Source: Veronia nyctiphanis
Lineage (GTDB): Bacteria > Pseudomonadota > Gammaproteobacteria > Enterobacterales > Vibrionaceae
DNA: 64,000 nt
Direction of reading: 5' to 3'
Assembly (NCBI RefSeq): GCF_004116385.1
Contig: NZ_PEIB01000012.1
Location: forward strand, 62,001 to 126,000
Below are positions 20,163-30,679 of the stretch, piece by piece. The number at the start of each line of letters is the position of its first letter. Within the stretch, counting starts at the first letter, position 1. The notes beneath the pieces are model-generated. The model was given only the letters and a program-made list of their open reading frames with translations. It had not been told where the DNA came from and made no database searches. A program made the position numbers and the translations under genes.

Positions 20163-20896
20163 TAATCTTGTTTCTTCGCGTTAAGAAGCTTATCAACAGA
20201 AGAGAGTACACCGCGTAAAATATTCAGTTCCTGACTCTCAGGACGAGCTCTATTAAATAGTCTGCGAAGCTTTGCCATTACCATGCCCGGATGTTGCTTA
20301 TTAATAAAGCCAGTTTTATTTAACACGTCATCAAGATGGTTGTAAAAGCGCTCTAGATCTTCAGCTAACGGGTAAGGCTGCTCTTTGACTTCCCCTTTGT
20401 AGGCTTGACTGTCTAACCATGCCATGCGGACTTCGTAGCTTAATAACTGAACTGCCATAGCAAGATTTAGCGAACTGTATTCTGGGTTGGCTTCAATAGC
20501 TACATGATAATTGCAACATTGTAATTCTTCGTTTGTCAGACCAGTTCTTTCACGGCCAAATACAATGGCGACAGGGTGTGTACCCGCTTCAGCGACCGCT
20601 TTCTCTCCGCATTCTCGGGAGTTTAGCATCGGCCAATCCAACGTCCGGCTTCTCGCGCTGGTTCCAATCACTAAACCGCAGTCCGATACGGCCTCTTCAA
20701 GTGTTTCCACAGTGCGCGCATTGTTAGCTATATCACTTGCACCAGCCGCTAACGCTATTGCCTGACCATCTACTTTACATTCAGGCGCGACCAGAACCAT
20801 GTTCTTAAGGCCCATGACTTTCATCGCACGGGCAGCGGAGCCGATATTGCCGGAATGCGTGGTTCCGACCATAACAATTCGGATATTTTCTAACAT
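20162..20896 (-). CDS. trmJ: tRNA (cytidine/uridine-2'-O-)-methyltransferase TrmJ
   Basis: SPOUT-class methyltransferase that modifies position 32 of tRNAs. 244 residues with the knot motifs [34 protein letters not shown] and [20 protein letters not shown]. Directly upstream of iscR and divergent from suhB, the same order as in V. cholerae and E. coli. Confidence 0.96.
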   Translation of the reverse strand: MLENIRIVMVGTTHSGNIGSAARAMKVMGLKNMVLVAPECKVDGQAIALAAGASDIANNARTVETLEEAVSDCGLVIGTSARSRTLDWPMLNSRECGEKAVAEAGTHPVAIVFGRERTGLTNEELQCCNYHVAIEANPEYSSLNLAMAVQLLSYEVRMAWLDSQAYKGEVKEQPYPLAEDLERFYNHLDDVLNKTGFINKQHPGMVMAKLRRLFNRARPESQELNILRGVLSSVDKLLNAKKQD

Positions 20897-21092
20897 TGCT
20901 AAACCAGAGTTGTGTGCCAGTTAACGAGGCAGGATTAAAAACGGCAGAATGTTATCATAACGGTGAAACTTTTGTCTGATTTTGACCGCGCTCAGGCCAA
21001 CAACTGAGCAAAAAATAATCGCTTCCCTTTTGTGTCTAGTTTCCCTATACTCACCCCGCTTTTCGTTCTTTAACATCCGTTGGGAAATTTGT

Positions 21093-21896
21093 ATGCATCC
21101 AATGCTAAACATTGCCATTCGCGCTGCGCGAAAGGCAGGCGACTTTATCGCAAAATCTGTTGAAAACACTGATAACGTTGAAACGTCTCAGAAAGGGACT
21201 AACGACTTTGTTACTAACATCGATCAAGGCGCTGAACAGATTATTATTGACGTGATCAAAAAATCTTACCCAGAACACAATATCGTCGCAGAAGAAACAG
21301 GTATTGTTGAGGGTAAAGATGCCGATTATCAATGGATCATCGACCCACTGGATGGCACCACTAACTTTGTAAAAGGTCTCCCTCATTTTTCTGTCTCTAT
21401 TGCGCTTCGTATCAAGGGCCGCACAGAGATTGCTTGTGTTTACGATCCAATCCGCAACGAGCTTTTCAGTGCTCAACGTGGCGCTGGTGCGCAACTGAAC
21501 AGCAGACGTATCCGTGTAAGCGTGAACAAAGACCTCAGTGGTACCATTCTGGCAACTGGCTTCCCGTTCAAAGCGAAACAACATTCAGAGAGCTATGTGA
21601 AAATTGTTAGCGCACTTTTCGTTGACTGTGCTGACTTCCGTCGCACTGGCTCAGCAGCTCTGGACCTTTGCTACGTGGCAGCAGGACGTGTTGATGGCTT
21701 CTTCGAACTTGGTCTGAAACCTTGGGATATGGCTGCAGGCGAACTGATTGCCCGTGAAGCCGGCGCACTTTGTACTGATTTCTCTGGCGCAACGGATTAT
21801 ATGCAATCCGGTAATATTGTTGCTGCTGGCCCGAAAGTACTCAAAGGCATTCTTGGTAAGATTCGTGAAAATGCCAACGAAGCGATGATGAAATAA
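21093..21896 (+). CDS. suhB: Inositol-1-monophosphatase / Nus factor SuhB
   Basis: Mg-dependent inositol monophosphatase fold; in E. coli SuhB also takes part in rRNA antitermination. ATG 21093 (MHPMLNIAIRAARKAGDFIA) gives 267 residues, equal to the family, with GGGA upstream; in-frame sequence back to 20982 is not conserved. Metal motifs VAEETGIVEG, IIDPLDGTTNFV and PWDMAAGELIAREAG are present. A likely -10 (TATACT) lies about 45 bp upstream. Confidence 0.97.
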   Translation: MHPMLNIAIRAARKAGDFIAKSVENTDNVETSQKGTNDFVTNIDQGAEQIIIDVIKKSYPEHNIVAEETGIVEGKDADYQWIIDPLDGTTNFVKGLPHFSVSIALRIKGRTEIACVYDPIRNELFSAQRGAGAQLNSRRIRVSVNKDLSGTILATGFPFKAKQHSESYVKIVSALFVDCADFRRTGSAALDLCYVAAGRVDGFFELGLKPWDMAAGELIAREAGALCTDFSGATDYMQSGNIVAAGPKVLKGILGKIRENANEAMMK

Positions 21897-21935
21897 TCCC
21901 TTCTGTTCTGCTATAATTACAGCAGTGTAGATAAC

Positions 21936-21963
21936 AAAAAAGCGGCCAAATGGCCGCTTTTTT
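21936..21963. terminator. Bidirectional terminator between suhB and secF
   Basis: Stem aaaaaagcggcca / tggccgctttttt with a 2-base loop. It serves the convergent suhB (plus) and secF (minus). Confidence 0.92.
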
Positions 21964-21981
21964 ATGCTTGTACAGTACCTT

Positions 21982-22929
21982 CTATGGCATTGCATCAAAC
22001 TCTTCACCTTCTTTCGTTACCTCTGGTACCAGCAGGTGCTCACGGGTAATACCCAGTTTGAGCGCCAGTGCAGAAGCAACATAAATAGATGAATAAGTAC
22101 CGACAGTGATGCCTATAAGCAGTGCTGCCGCAAAGCCATGTATCATTGCGCCGCCCTGCGTGAACAGTGCAATAACAACAAACAATGTTGTCCCTGAGGT
22201 GATTAACGTACGGCTTAGCGTCTGAGAGATGGATGCATCCATAATCTCCGACGGTGTGCCTTTACGCATCTTACGGAAATTCTCACGAATTCGGTCAAAT
22301 ACAACGATGGTATCATTCAACGAGTAACCAACTACCGTCAACAAAGCAGCGACGATCGTCAGGTCAACCTCAATCTGAAACAGCGAAAAGATACCAATGG
22401 TAATGATGACATCGTGAGTCAACGACAATACCGCACCCGCTGCCAGACGCCATTCAAAACGAATAGACACGTACAACAGGATACAGATAAGCGAAACCAG
22501 GATGGCCAATCCACCCGCTTCGGCCAGTTCATCACCGACATTCGGTCCAACAAACTCAATCCGGCGCATTTCAACATTCTGACCTGTGCCTTCTTTAATT
22601 GCCGCAATGATCTGGGTGCCCAGTTCTTCACCTTTGACATCATCACGTGGACGAAGACGAACAGACACATCCGTCGCGGTACCGAAGTTTTGAGCAACGG
22701 CATCACCAAAACCTTTTGCCTCCAGCGCCTCACGAATCAGTGGCAAATCTGCTGGCTGCTCGAACCCAACCTCAATCAGAGTGCCGCCTGTAAAGTCGAG
22801 CCCCCAGTTGAGTGACTTGGTTGAGACGATTGCAATTGATGCCAAAATCAGCACTGTCGACAGTAAGAAAGCACCTTTTGACCATCTCATGAAGCCGATT
22901 GAGATGTCATCTTTTAATAACTGAAACAT
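21982..22929 (-). CDS. secF: Protein translocase subunit SecF
   Basis: Inner-membrane RND-type partner of SecD that uses the proton gradient to aid export. 315 residues, six predicted membrane segments, with LNWGLDFTGGTLIEVGFEQP in the first periplasmic domain and SLNDTIVVFDRIRENFRK in the conserved loop. 11 bp after the corrected secD stop. Confidence 0.97.
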   Translation of the reverse strand: MFQLLKDDISIGFMRWSKGAFLLSTVLILASIAIVSTKSLNWGLDFTGGTLIEVGFEQPADLPLIREALEAKGFGDAVAQNFGTATDVSVRLRPRDDVKGEELGTQIIAAIKEGTGQNVEMRRIEFVGPNVGDELAEAGGLAILVSLICILLYVSIRFEWRLAAGAVLSLTHDVIITIGIFSLFQIEVDLTIVAALLTVVGYSLNDTIVVFDRIRENFRKMRKGTPSEIMDASISQTLSRTLITSGTTLFVVIALFTQGGAMIHGFAAALLIGITVGTYSSIYVASALALKLGITREHLLVPEVTKEGEEFDAMP

Positions 22930-22940
22930 TCAATCTACTC

Positions 22941-24790
22941 CTAAATCGACAGCTTATTGATGCGTTTGCCGCCATACACCAGATTAACCAGTGCGCGGGT
23001 ACCCACAATCGCTGTGAACATCGATGTCAAAATACCGATAGACAGGGTCACCGCGAAGCCTTTAATCGCGCCCGTACCCACTGCAAACAGAATAATCGCA
23101 GTGATCAAGGTCGTGATATTGGCATCGGCAATGGTACTGAATGCATTGCTATAGCCTGATCAATCGCTTGTTGCGGGTTACGCCCTTCGCGGAGTTCCTC
23201 ACGGATCCGCTCAAAGATAAGCACGTTAGCATCAACAGCCATACCCACTGTCAGAACAATACCCGCAATACCCGGCAGCGTCATGGTTGCGCCCGGAATC
23301 AGCGACATGATACCGATGATAAGGACGATGTTCGCCATCAATGCCAGATTGGCGAAAATACCAAAACGACGGTAGTAAACAAGCGTGAACAGCATCACTG
23401 CCACAAGGCCCGAGATACATGCTGTGATACCCATATCGATGTTCTGCTGCCCCATTGAAGGACCAATGGTACGCTCTTCGACAATCGAGATAGGCGCAAT
23501 CAATGCACCTGCACGCAGCAAGATCGCAAGATTGTGCGCTTCGGCCTGTGAATCAATACCTGTGATGCGGAATGAACGCCCCAGCGCCGACTGAATCGTC
23601 GCTTGGTTAATCACTTCCTCATGCTTGGTCAAAATCACTTTGCCGTTCGCATCGCGCTTACCAGCATCTTTATATTCGATAAACAGTGTCGCCATCAGCT
23701 TACCAACATTGTTTTTACTGAAGGCACCCATCTTGCTGCCACCTTCACTATCAAGGTCAATGTTGACTTGTGGTCGACCGTATTCATCACGACTAGACGT
23801 TGCACCTGTGATGTGAGTACCACCAAGAATGATGCGTTTTTTCAGCACAGCTGGCTGACCATCACGGGTATACTTCACTTCACTGCCCGGCGGTATACGA
23901 CCCGCCGCAGCGGCCGCCAGATCGGCATTCGAATCGACTTCACGGAATTCCAGTGATGCAGTCGCACCAAGAATCTCTTTCGCCTGCGCCGTGTCCTGAA
24001 CACCAGGAAGCTGAACGACGATTCGCGTCGCGCCCTGACGTTGAACCAGCGGTTCGGCAACACCCAACTCATTCACACGGTTACGGAGAATGGTGATGTT
24101 CTGCGTTACAGCATCATTACGGAGCTCTTTAACACGCTCTTCAGTGAAGACTGCCGTCAGTTGCTTGGCTGCCTCATCAACACGGAAAACCATATCTGGA
24201 TAAAGTTTCGCCAGCTCTTGCTCAGCCTTAGCAACATCCTCAGCTTTACGCAGCACCACTTCGATTGTCTGATCTTTAGTGAGGCGAATACCGCGATAAC
24301 GAATTTTCGCTTCACGAAGCTCAGTACGGAAGACATCTTCCTGTTGGCTCAGCAGCTTTTCCATCGCAGCATCCATATCCACTTCCATCAAGAAATGAAT
24401 ACCACCACGAAGGTCAAGACCAAGCTTCATCGGGTTACCGCCCAAAGCTTCTAGCCATTCTGGTGTAGAGGCTGCAAGGTTTAACGCAACAATAGCGCCT
24501 TTCCCCAACTGACGGTTGAGTACGTCACGGGCTTCGATTTGCGTATCGGTATCTTTGAAGCGAACGAGAACAGTATTGTTTTCAAGCGCGATAGATTTGT
24601 AGGTGAGGCCGCTCTTATCGAGGGTTTCGGTGACAGAGTCCAGAGTTGAGAGATCTACCGAGGCACCACGTGCCCCGGAGATTTGCACCGCTGGATCTTC
24701 GCCGTATATATTGGGAAGTGCATAAAGTGCGCCGACAAAAATGACCAGCGCAACCATGATGTACTTCCACAAAGGATATCGGTTCAGCAC
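22941..24790 (-). CDS. secD: Protein translocase subunit SecD, frameshifted in this sequence
   Basis: Large periplasmic P1/P4 domains and six membrane helices; works with SecF and YajC. Visible motifs: [20 protein letters not shown] and [19 protein letters not shown]. The frame breaks at 23155-23157 after QQAID. Adding one G yields [20 protein letters not shown] and the natural end RINKLSI with TAG at 22941-22943. Corrected length 616 residues (E. coli 615). As secD is needed for normal export, a sequence error is likely. Confidence 0.96.
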
Positions 24791-24816
24791 AGCTTTGATC
24801 CTTTATGGTTGCGAAA

Positions 24817-25146
24817 TTACAGTGACTTCATTGTGCCTTTTGGCAGTACAGCTGTCACAAAATCCTTTTTGATAGTCACTTCATTGTTATCGTTAAGAGC
24901 GATCACGATGAAGTCGTTGTCTTCTGAAATTTTGGTGATTTTACCAACCAGACCACCACCAGTAAGAACTTCATCCCCTTTGCCCATAGAAGCCATCAGA
25001 TCTTTATGCTCTTTCACGCGCTTCGCCTGAGGGCGATAGATCATGAAATAGAAAATGACAGCAAACAGACCTAACATGATGAAAAGCTGGAGACCGCCGC
25101 CCTGCGGAGCTGCTTCGCCTGCTGCGTAAGCTGGTGAGATAAACAT
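24817..25146 (-). CDS. yajC: Sec translocon accessory protein YajC
   Basis: Small membrane protein of the SecDF-YajC complex. 109 residues; one transmembrane helix (about 18-37, LQLFIMLGLFAVIFYFMIYR) followed by the conserved RPQAKRVKEHKDLMASMGKG and a soluble beta domain. In the queA-tgt-yajC-secD-secF order, 26 bp before secD. Confidence 0.97.
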   Translation of the reverse strand: MFISPAYAAGEAAPQGGGLQLFIMLGLFAVIFYFMIYRPQAKRVKEHKDLMASMGKGDEVLTGGGLVGKITKISEDNDFIVIALNDNNEVTIKKDFVTAVLPKGTMKSL

Positions 25147-25182
25147 TCGTTTACGTCCTCGTTTGTATTTACGTTATTAAAA

Positions 25183-26396
<1,214 letters not shown>

Positions 26397-26413
26397 GGGT
26401 TAACTGACAGAAA

Positions 26414-27466
26414 TTACGCATCCTTGCGGGTGACGAACATCGCATCACCGTAACTGAAAAAACGATACTGCTCAGATACCGCTTCTTTATACGCTTTCAT
26501 TACATGGTCATAACCCGCGAACGAGCTTACCAGCATAATTAAGGTTGATTCTGGCAAATGAAAGTTTGTTACCAAACAATCTACCAGCTGCCACTGATAA
26601 CCCGGGTAGATGAAAATTTGGGTGTCGTCGAAGAAGGGTTGCAGCTCTGTGCCTTGCTCTTTCGCTTTCTGCGCCGCACTTTCTAGTGAGCGAACAGACG
26701 TTGTACCTACAGCAATGACACGCCCACCACGGGCTCGGGTCGCTGTGATTGCATCAACCACATCTTGAGGGACTTCTGCATATTCTGCATGCATAACGTG
26801 ATCGAGTATGTTGTCGACACGAACAGGCTGGAAAGTACCTGCACCAACATGCAAGGTGACGAACGCTGTGTCGATACCTTTCTCTTTCAGGGCAGCGAGA
26901 ATACTGTCATCAAAATGAAGCCCTGCCGTTGGTGCCGCTACGGCACCTGGTTTTTCGTTATATACGGTCTGGTAGCGCTCTTTGTCTGAGTCTTCATCCG
27001 GACGGTCAATATAAGGCGGGAGCGGCATGTGGCCAACTTCGTTGAGGATTTCTAACACCGCCATGTCGCCTTTGAAGCGAATTTCGAACAGGGCATCATG
27101 GCGCGCCACCATTTCAGCAGCAAACTCATCATTTTCGCCGAGGAAAAGTTCTGTTCCTGGCTTAGGGGCTTTAGAGGACCTGACATGAGCAAGAATTGTT
27201 CGCTCATCCAGCACCCGCTCAACGAGCACCTCCAGCTTACCACCTGACGCTTTGCGGCCAAACACGCGGGCAGGAATAACACGGGTGTTGTTAAACACCA
27301 TCAGGTCGCCCGGTTGGACTAGCTCAAGAATATCAGTGAACTGGCCGTGGTTCAGTGTGCCGTCATTACCGTTAAGCTGTAACAAACGACTGGCCGTTCG
27401 GTCTGGTTGCGGATATCGCGCGATAAGTTCATCTGGAAGGTCGAAATGAAAATCGGATACTTGCAT
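26414..27466 (-). CDS. queA: S-adenosylmethionine:tRNA ribosyltransferase-isomerase
   Basis: Transfers and isomerises ribose of SAM to make epoxyqueuosine in tRNA. 350 residues, full length, with [47 protein letters not shown] and [20 protein letters not shown]. The start [20 protein letters not shown] is canonical; AGGGGG lies eight bases upstream, inside the stem of a terminator. Confidence 0.97.
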   Translation of the reverse strand: MQVSDFHFDLPDELIARYPQPDRTASRLLQLNGNDGTLNHGQFTDILELVQPGDLMVFNNTRVIPARVFGRKASGGKLEVLVERVLDERTILAHVRSSKAPKPGTELFLGENDEFAAEMVARHDALFEIRFKGDMAVLEILNEVGHMPLPPYIDRPDEDSDKERYQTVYNEKPGAVAAPTAGLHFDDSILAALKEKGIDTAFVTLHVGAGTFQPVRVDNILDHVMHAEYAEVPQDVVDAITATRARGGRVIAVGTTSVRSLESAAQKAKEQGTELQPFFDDTQIFIYPGYQWQLVDCLVTNFHLPESTLIMLVSSFAGYDHVMKAYKEAVSEQYRFFSYGDAMFVTRKDA

Positions 27467-27534
27467 TAAAAAAGCCCCCTATAAAGCAGCTCGACAGTAT
27501 AGGCGTAACCGCCACAATATCAAGCTTAGGGGGC
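27467..27534 (-). promoter_or_regulatory. queA promoter nested in the loop of a terminator hairpin
   Basis: On the minus strand the arms GCCCCCT (27528-27534) and AGGGGGC (27474-27480) pair, extended by AAGC/GCTT, and are followed by TTTTTT directly against the queA ATG. This looks like the terminator of the upstream protease gene. The loop contains TTGATA (27518-27523), a 16-bp spacer and TATACT (27496-27501), a good sigma-70 promoter. The 3' arm AGGGGG doubles as the queA Shine-Dalgarno. Only transcripts that start upstream would fold the hairpin. Confidence 0.7.
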
Positions 27535-27547
27535 CGAGGGGGATGTG

Positions 27548-28624
27548 TTAGAACGTCAATTTACGGTGACGTTTAAGGCAAGGCAGAAAAAGTAATAATG
27601 CAAACAGGCTGAACCAGTTTAAACTCCCGCCCGCCGCTTGAGCCTGCTCTGGTTTAACAGATAAAGGTGTTGCTGGGTAATTTCTCTCCGCGACATTAAA
27701 AATATCAACAGCGAATGTCGACATCGGGTCTTGATAGCCACCTTCAATTTGGTCATTAATCCACGAAAAGTAGGTACTGATTTGGGTGAACACATCCTCA
27801 CGGTAGGTGAGACCACATCCTTCGCTGGTACCGAAACTCACGATGCCTACGGCACGGTAACCTTTATCACTGTCACCTGCATGATTGGGATCTTGCCAGA
27901 CAAGTGGACCGCCGGAGTCACCACTGCATGTCCCCGTAGCCCGAAAAGGATTACTGGCACAAATATGCGCATACCCCGGAAACCCTTCTCCCATCCATTG
28001 GCACTGGCTATCAGCGATGCCCGTTAAATGTGTGCTGTATAGGTGACCATCGTTACGTGAGTTTGTGCCTGTTCGCCCCCACCCCGAAACATAGAGGTTC
28101 AGTTGTCGGCCGCTAGAGAACTCATTGTCAAGATCAGCCTGTTGTGAAGGTTGAATTAACGTAATCGGCTTAACGCGCTCTGGTAATGGTGATGCCAACT
28201 TAATGAGCGCTAAATCACCACGAAGATTTTTATCATTGTAATGAGGATAGATAATCGCATCTTCTACCAACATGGCTTCAGCATTAAAATTGACAGAGCC
28301 GCGATAGGTAAAGCCAGCAAAGACTTTAATTTTACTGTTTGCATGGCGAGTGATATCACCATCACCGTGAACAGCATCGATACAGTGGGCGGCAGTAAGA
28401 ATGTAATTTTGTGCGATCACAATACCGCCACAGTAACTCTTGCCCGCGACGACGTAAGCCTGCCAAGGGGCTTCGTTGATCTCTACTTTTTGACCCGCAA
28501 CAATGCGGGGAGCCGCAGAAAAACCTTCATATTTACTGTTGTTCAGCGACTCAGCAGATGCACCGAAATGAGCAAATACAGCAGGAAGAAAAGCCAGAAA
28601 ACCAGACAACTTTAAGACATTCAT
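27548..28624 (-). CDS. Secreted S1-family serine protease with GlyGly-CTERM tail
   Basis: Chymotrypsin-fold protease, probably exported by Sec and the type II system. Signal peptide at the N-terminus (MNVLKLSGFLAFLPAVFAHF); ATG 28624 preferred over GTG 28636. Zymogen cleavage site before IVAGQKVEINEAPWQAYV. Catalytic triad in TAAHCID, DLALIKL and CSGDSGGPLVW. The residue six before the active serine is glycine, not the aspartate of trypsin, so tryptic specificity is doubtful. C-terminal AAGGSLNWFSLFALLLFLP plus basic residues is a GlyGly-CTERM rhombosortase signal. Paralogue of the next gene. Confidence 0.9.
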   Translation of the reverse strand: MNVLKLSGFLAFLPAVFAHFGASAESLNNSKYEGFSAAPRIVAGQKVEINEAPWQAYVVAGKSYCGGIVIAQNYILTAAHCIDAVHGDGDITRHANSKIKVFAGFTYRGSVNFNAEAMLVEDAIIYPHYNDKNLRGDLALIKLASPLPERVKPITLIQPSQQADLDNEFSSGRQLNLYVSGWGRTGTNSRNDGHLYSTHLTGIADSQCQWMGEGFPGYAHICASNPFRATGTCSGDSGGPLVWQDPNHAGDSDKGYRAVGIVSFGTSEGCGLTYREDVFTQISTYFSWINDQIEGGYQDPMSTFAVDIFNVAERNYPATPLSVKPEQAQAAGGSLNWFSLFALLLFLPCLKRHRKLTF

Positions 28625-28875
28625 ACTTTGTACCACACAATCAAAATAACGCTTGTGGTTACAATATTAAAACATCTGTATTATTAGTTGGACTTAAGTT
28701 CATTTGTGACACATGATCACTGAATCAGTTTTTTTTTTATTGATAAAGATCATATTATTTATTAGGCAAGACATGGCATGTAATGATTGGTTTGAAGCAA
28801 CATCAAATGGAGATGATATCGAGATTCACAGACCACTGCGATCTCGACGAAGGCTTTAGACAGACGTAAACAATG

Positions 28876-29862
28876 TTATCGGCGCCAGAGATTCAGCAGC
28901 AGCATAGGCAAGAAAAACCATGCGCCACCACTGGAGTTAGTATTTTGAGTCCCTACTTGTTGCGAGTTTAAGTTCGGGGAAGCAACTTTAAAATCACATG
29001 ACTTTCCGGCCACACAGTTTTCCATCCACCCCGAATACGTTGACGCCTGAGTAAAAACATCAGGTGCTACACCTTGCCCGCATAATTGCCCGGCGCTGAA
29101 GCTCACAATACCAACCAACGTCTTCCCCCTATCGGCATCAGACACTCTATCTGGATCAGTCCATACCAAAGGGCCTCCAGAATCACCAAAGCATGTACTA
29201 AACCGAGACGAGTTAGTGCACACGTAAGCTTGCTGATATCCAGCAACATCACGAAGGGTCGTTCCCCAAGCGGTTGCACAGCTTAGGTCTGACACCAGTG
29301 AAAGGTGGGCTTTCTGTAGACGGTTTGAGATACCCTCACCCGTGGCTCGGATGCTCCCCCAGCCTGTTAGCTGCAAACTCATGTCTTCCCGGTCTCCAGC
29401 AACACTCTCCATACGCTGCTGCACCCTACTGTCCGCAATAACAACGGCAGGGGATGAGACTGAACGTGATAGTTTGACGACGGCAAGGTCGGCTTTAAAG
29501 GTCTTTTCAGTGTATTCAGGGTGAACTAACATTCGCTCGACCCCGACAACCTTCTCTTGAGGGATGTTGTAAACGCTTCTTTTGACGCTATCTGTTTTCG
29601 TGACAATTTTCACACGTTCGGGGCTAAGAGACAGTGGATAACCGTTTCTATCAAATAAACAATGCGCTGCGGTTGCAACCCAAGAAGGAGCGATAACCAC
29701 AGCGCCACACGCAAAGCCATTATCGACAAACACTGCTGCTTGCCAGGGCGCGTCGTCCAGGTTTGCATCATCCCCATTTATCACACGCAGCGACATGTCA
29801 GCTGTCGCCGACCCAGTTACAAGAAAAATTAACAAACACATGAAACGCAAGGGCATTGGCAT
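28876..29862 (-). CDS. Secreted S1-family serine protease with GlyGly-CTERM-like tail
   Basis: 328 residues. Signal peptide (MPMPLRFMCLLIFLVTGSAT), then RVINGDDANLDDAPWQAAVF at the probable activation site. Triad in TAAHCLF, DLAVVKL and CFGDSGGPLVWTD. Serine occupies the specificity position six before the active serine, so trypsin-like cleavage is not assured. C-terminal NSSGGAWFFLPMLLLNLWRR fits a short GlyGly-CTERM signal. It shares GDSGGPLVW.DP....D.D.G...VGIVSF with the downstream copy, so the pair arose by duplication. 251 bp separate the two genes. Confidence 0.88.
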   Translation of the reverse strand: MPMPLRFMCLLIFLVTGSATADMSLRVINGDDANLDDAPWQAAVFVDNGFACGAVVIAPSWVATAAHCLFDRNGYPLSLSPERVKIVTKTDSVKRSVYNIPQEKVVGVERMLVHPEYTEKTFKADLAVVKLSRSVSSPAVVIADSRVQQRMESVAGDREDMSLQLTGWGSIRATGEGISNRLQKAHLSLVSDLSCATAWGTTLRDVAGYQQAYVCTNSSRFSTCFGDSGGPLVWTDPDRVSDADRGKTLVGIVSFSAGQLCGQGVAPDVFTQASTYSGWMENCVAGKSCDFKVASPNLNSQQVGTQNTNSSGGAWFFLPMLLLNLWRR

Positions 29863-29985
29863 TCTCAGTCACAGGCTATAGAGTAAATGAATCACCAAAA
29901 AATGAGCGATATATGGCAACTTGGATATCGGGTATATGATGCAGACAACGGCATACCTCAACTGTTTCTTTTACGAGACAATAAC

Positions 29986-30582
29986 ATGAACTATCTTGCC
30001 CACCTTCATATCGCACAACTGTGTGAGAGTGAATTAACAGGCAACTTAGCTGCCGATTTCATTCGTGGTAAACCTGAAGGTAAGTTTCCTGAAAAAACGG
30101 TTAACGCTATCTACCTTCACCGGTTTGTCGACAGATTCATCGATAACCTGCCGGAAACAAAATACTGCAGGCAACACTTTTCCAAAGATCTATACCGTTT
30201 CAGTGCCATCGCGTTGGATATTTTCTGGGACCATATTCTCGCCATAGATTGGGACAATTATCACTCATTAGATCTTGAGCAATTTGTTGAAAACTGCAGA
30301 GTGCGGTGTAATGAGGAAAAACAACACATTCCGCAGCTACCGACTTCCTATCTGACCACTGCAGAAAGAATGTGGCAGAACGATTGGTTGTTGTCTTACC
30401 GTAAACGAGAAACCATCGCGCTGGTTTTAGAGAGAATGTCGCACCGAAGTCCTAGAATGGCACCATTACGTGATTGTGCGGCTGAGATCAATGTGCATTA
30501 CGAACTGTTCCACGAGCAGTTTTCAGGTATTTACAAACAGGTTCAACACGCTGCATTGGCGTTTAATGAAACCAGAACATGA
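29986..30582 (+). CDS. acpH: Acyl carrier protein phosphodiesterase
   Basis: Removes the 4'-phosphopantetheine group from ACP. Start placed at ATG 29986 (198 residues, MNYLAHLHIAQLCESELTGN), the conserved family start; the in-frame extension to 29887 is not conserved. LAADFIRGKPEGKFPEKTV and ALDIFWDHILAIDW, with the HD-like metal residues, are visible. Convergent with aceA. Confidence 0.93.
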   Translation: MNYLAHLHIAQLCESELTGNLAADFIRGKPEGKFPEKTVNAIYLHRFVDRFIDNLPETKYCRQHFSKDLYRFSAIALDIFWDHILAIDWDNYHSLDLEQFVENCRVRCNEEKQHIPQLPTSYLTTAERMWQNDWLLSYRKRETIALVLERMSHRSPRMAPLRDCAAEINVHYELFHEQFSGIYKQVQHAALAFNETRT

Positions 30583-30611
30583 CTTGTGGCGGATACAGAG
30601 TAGAACGGCAA

Positions 30612-30636
30612 TAAAAAAGGGCTGCACCAGCAGCCC
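30612..30636 (-). terminator. aceA terminator
   Basis: Stem gggctgc / gcagccc with a 4-base loop, followed on the minus strand by six T. About 43 bp past the aceA stop. Confidence 0.9.
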
Positions 30637-30679
30637 AATGTCTTCCCGTAGTTGTTTTTATTATTTTTACCGTTAACGA

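Noticed and set aside
28703-28722. CRP-like site (gtgacacatgatcac) upstream of the first protease gene
   Set aside because: The half-sites are separated by one base too many for a CRP site.
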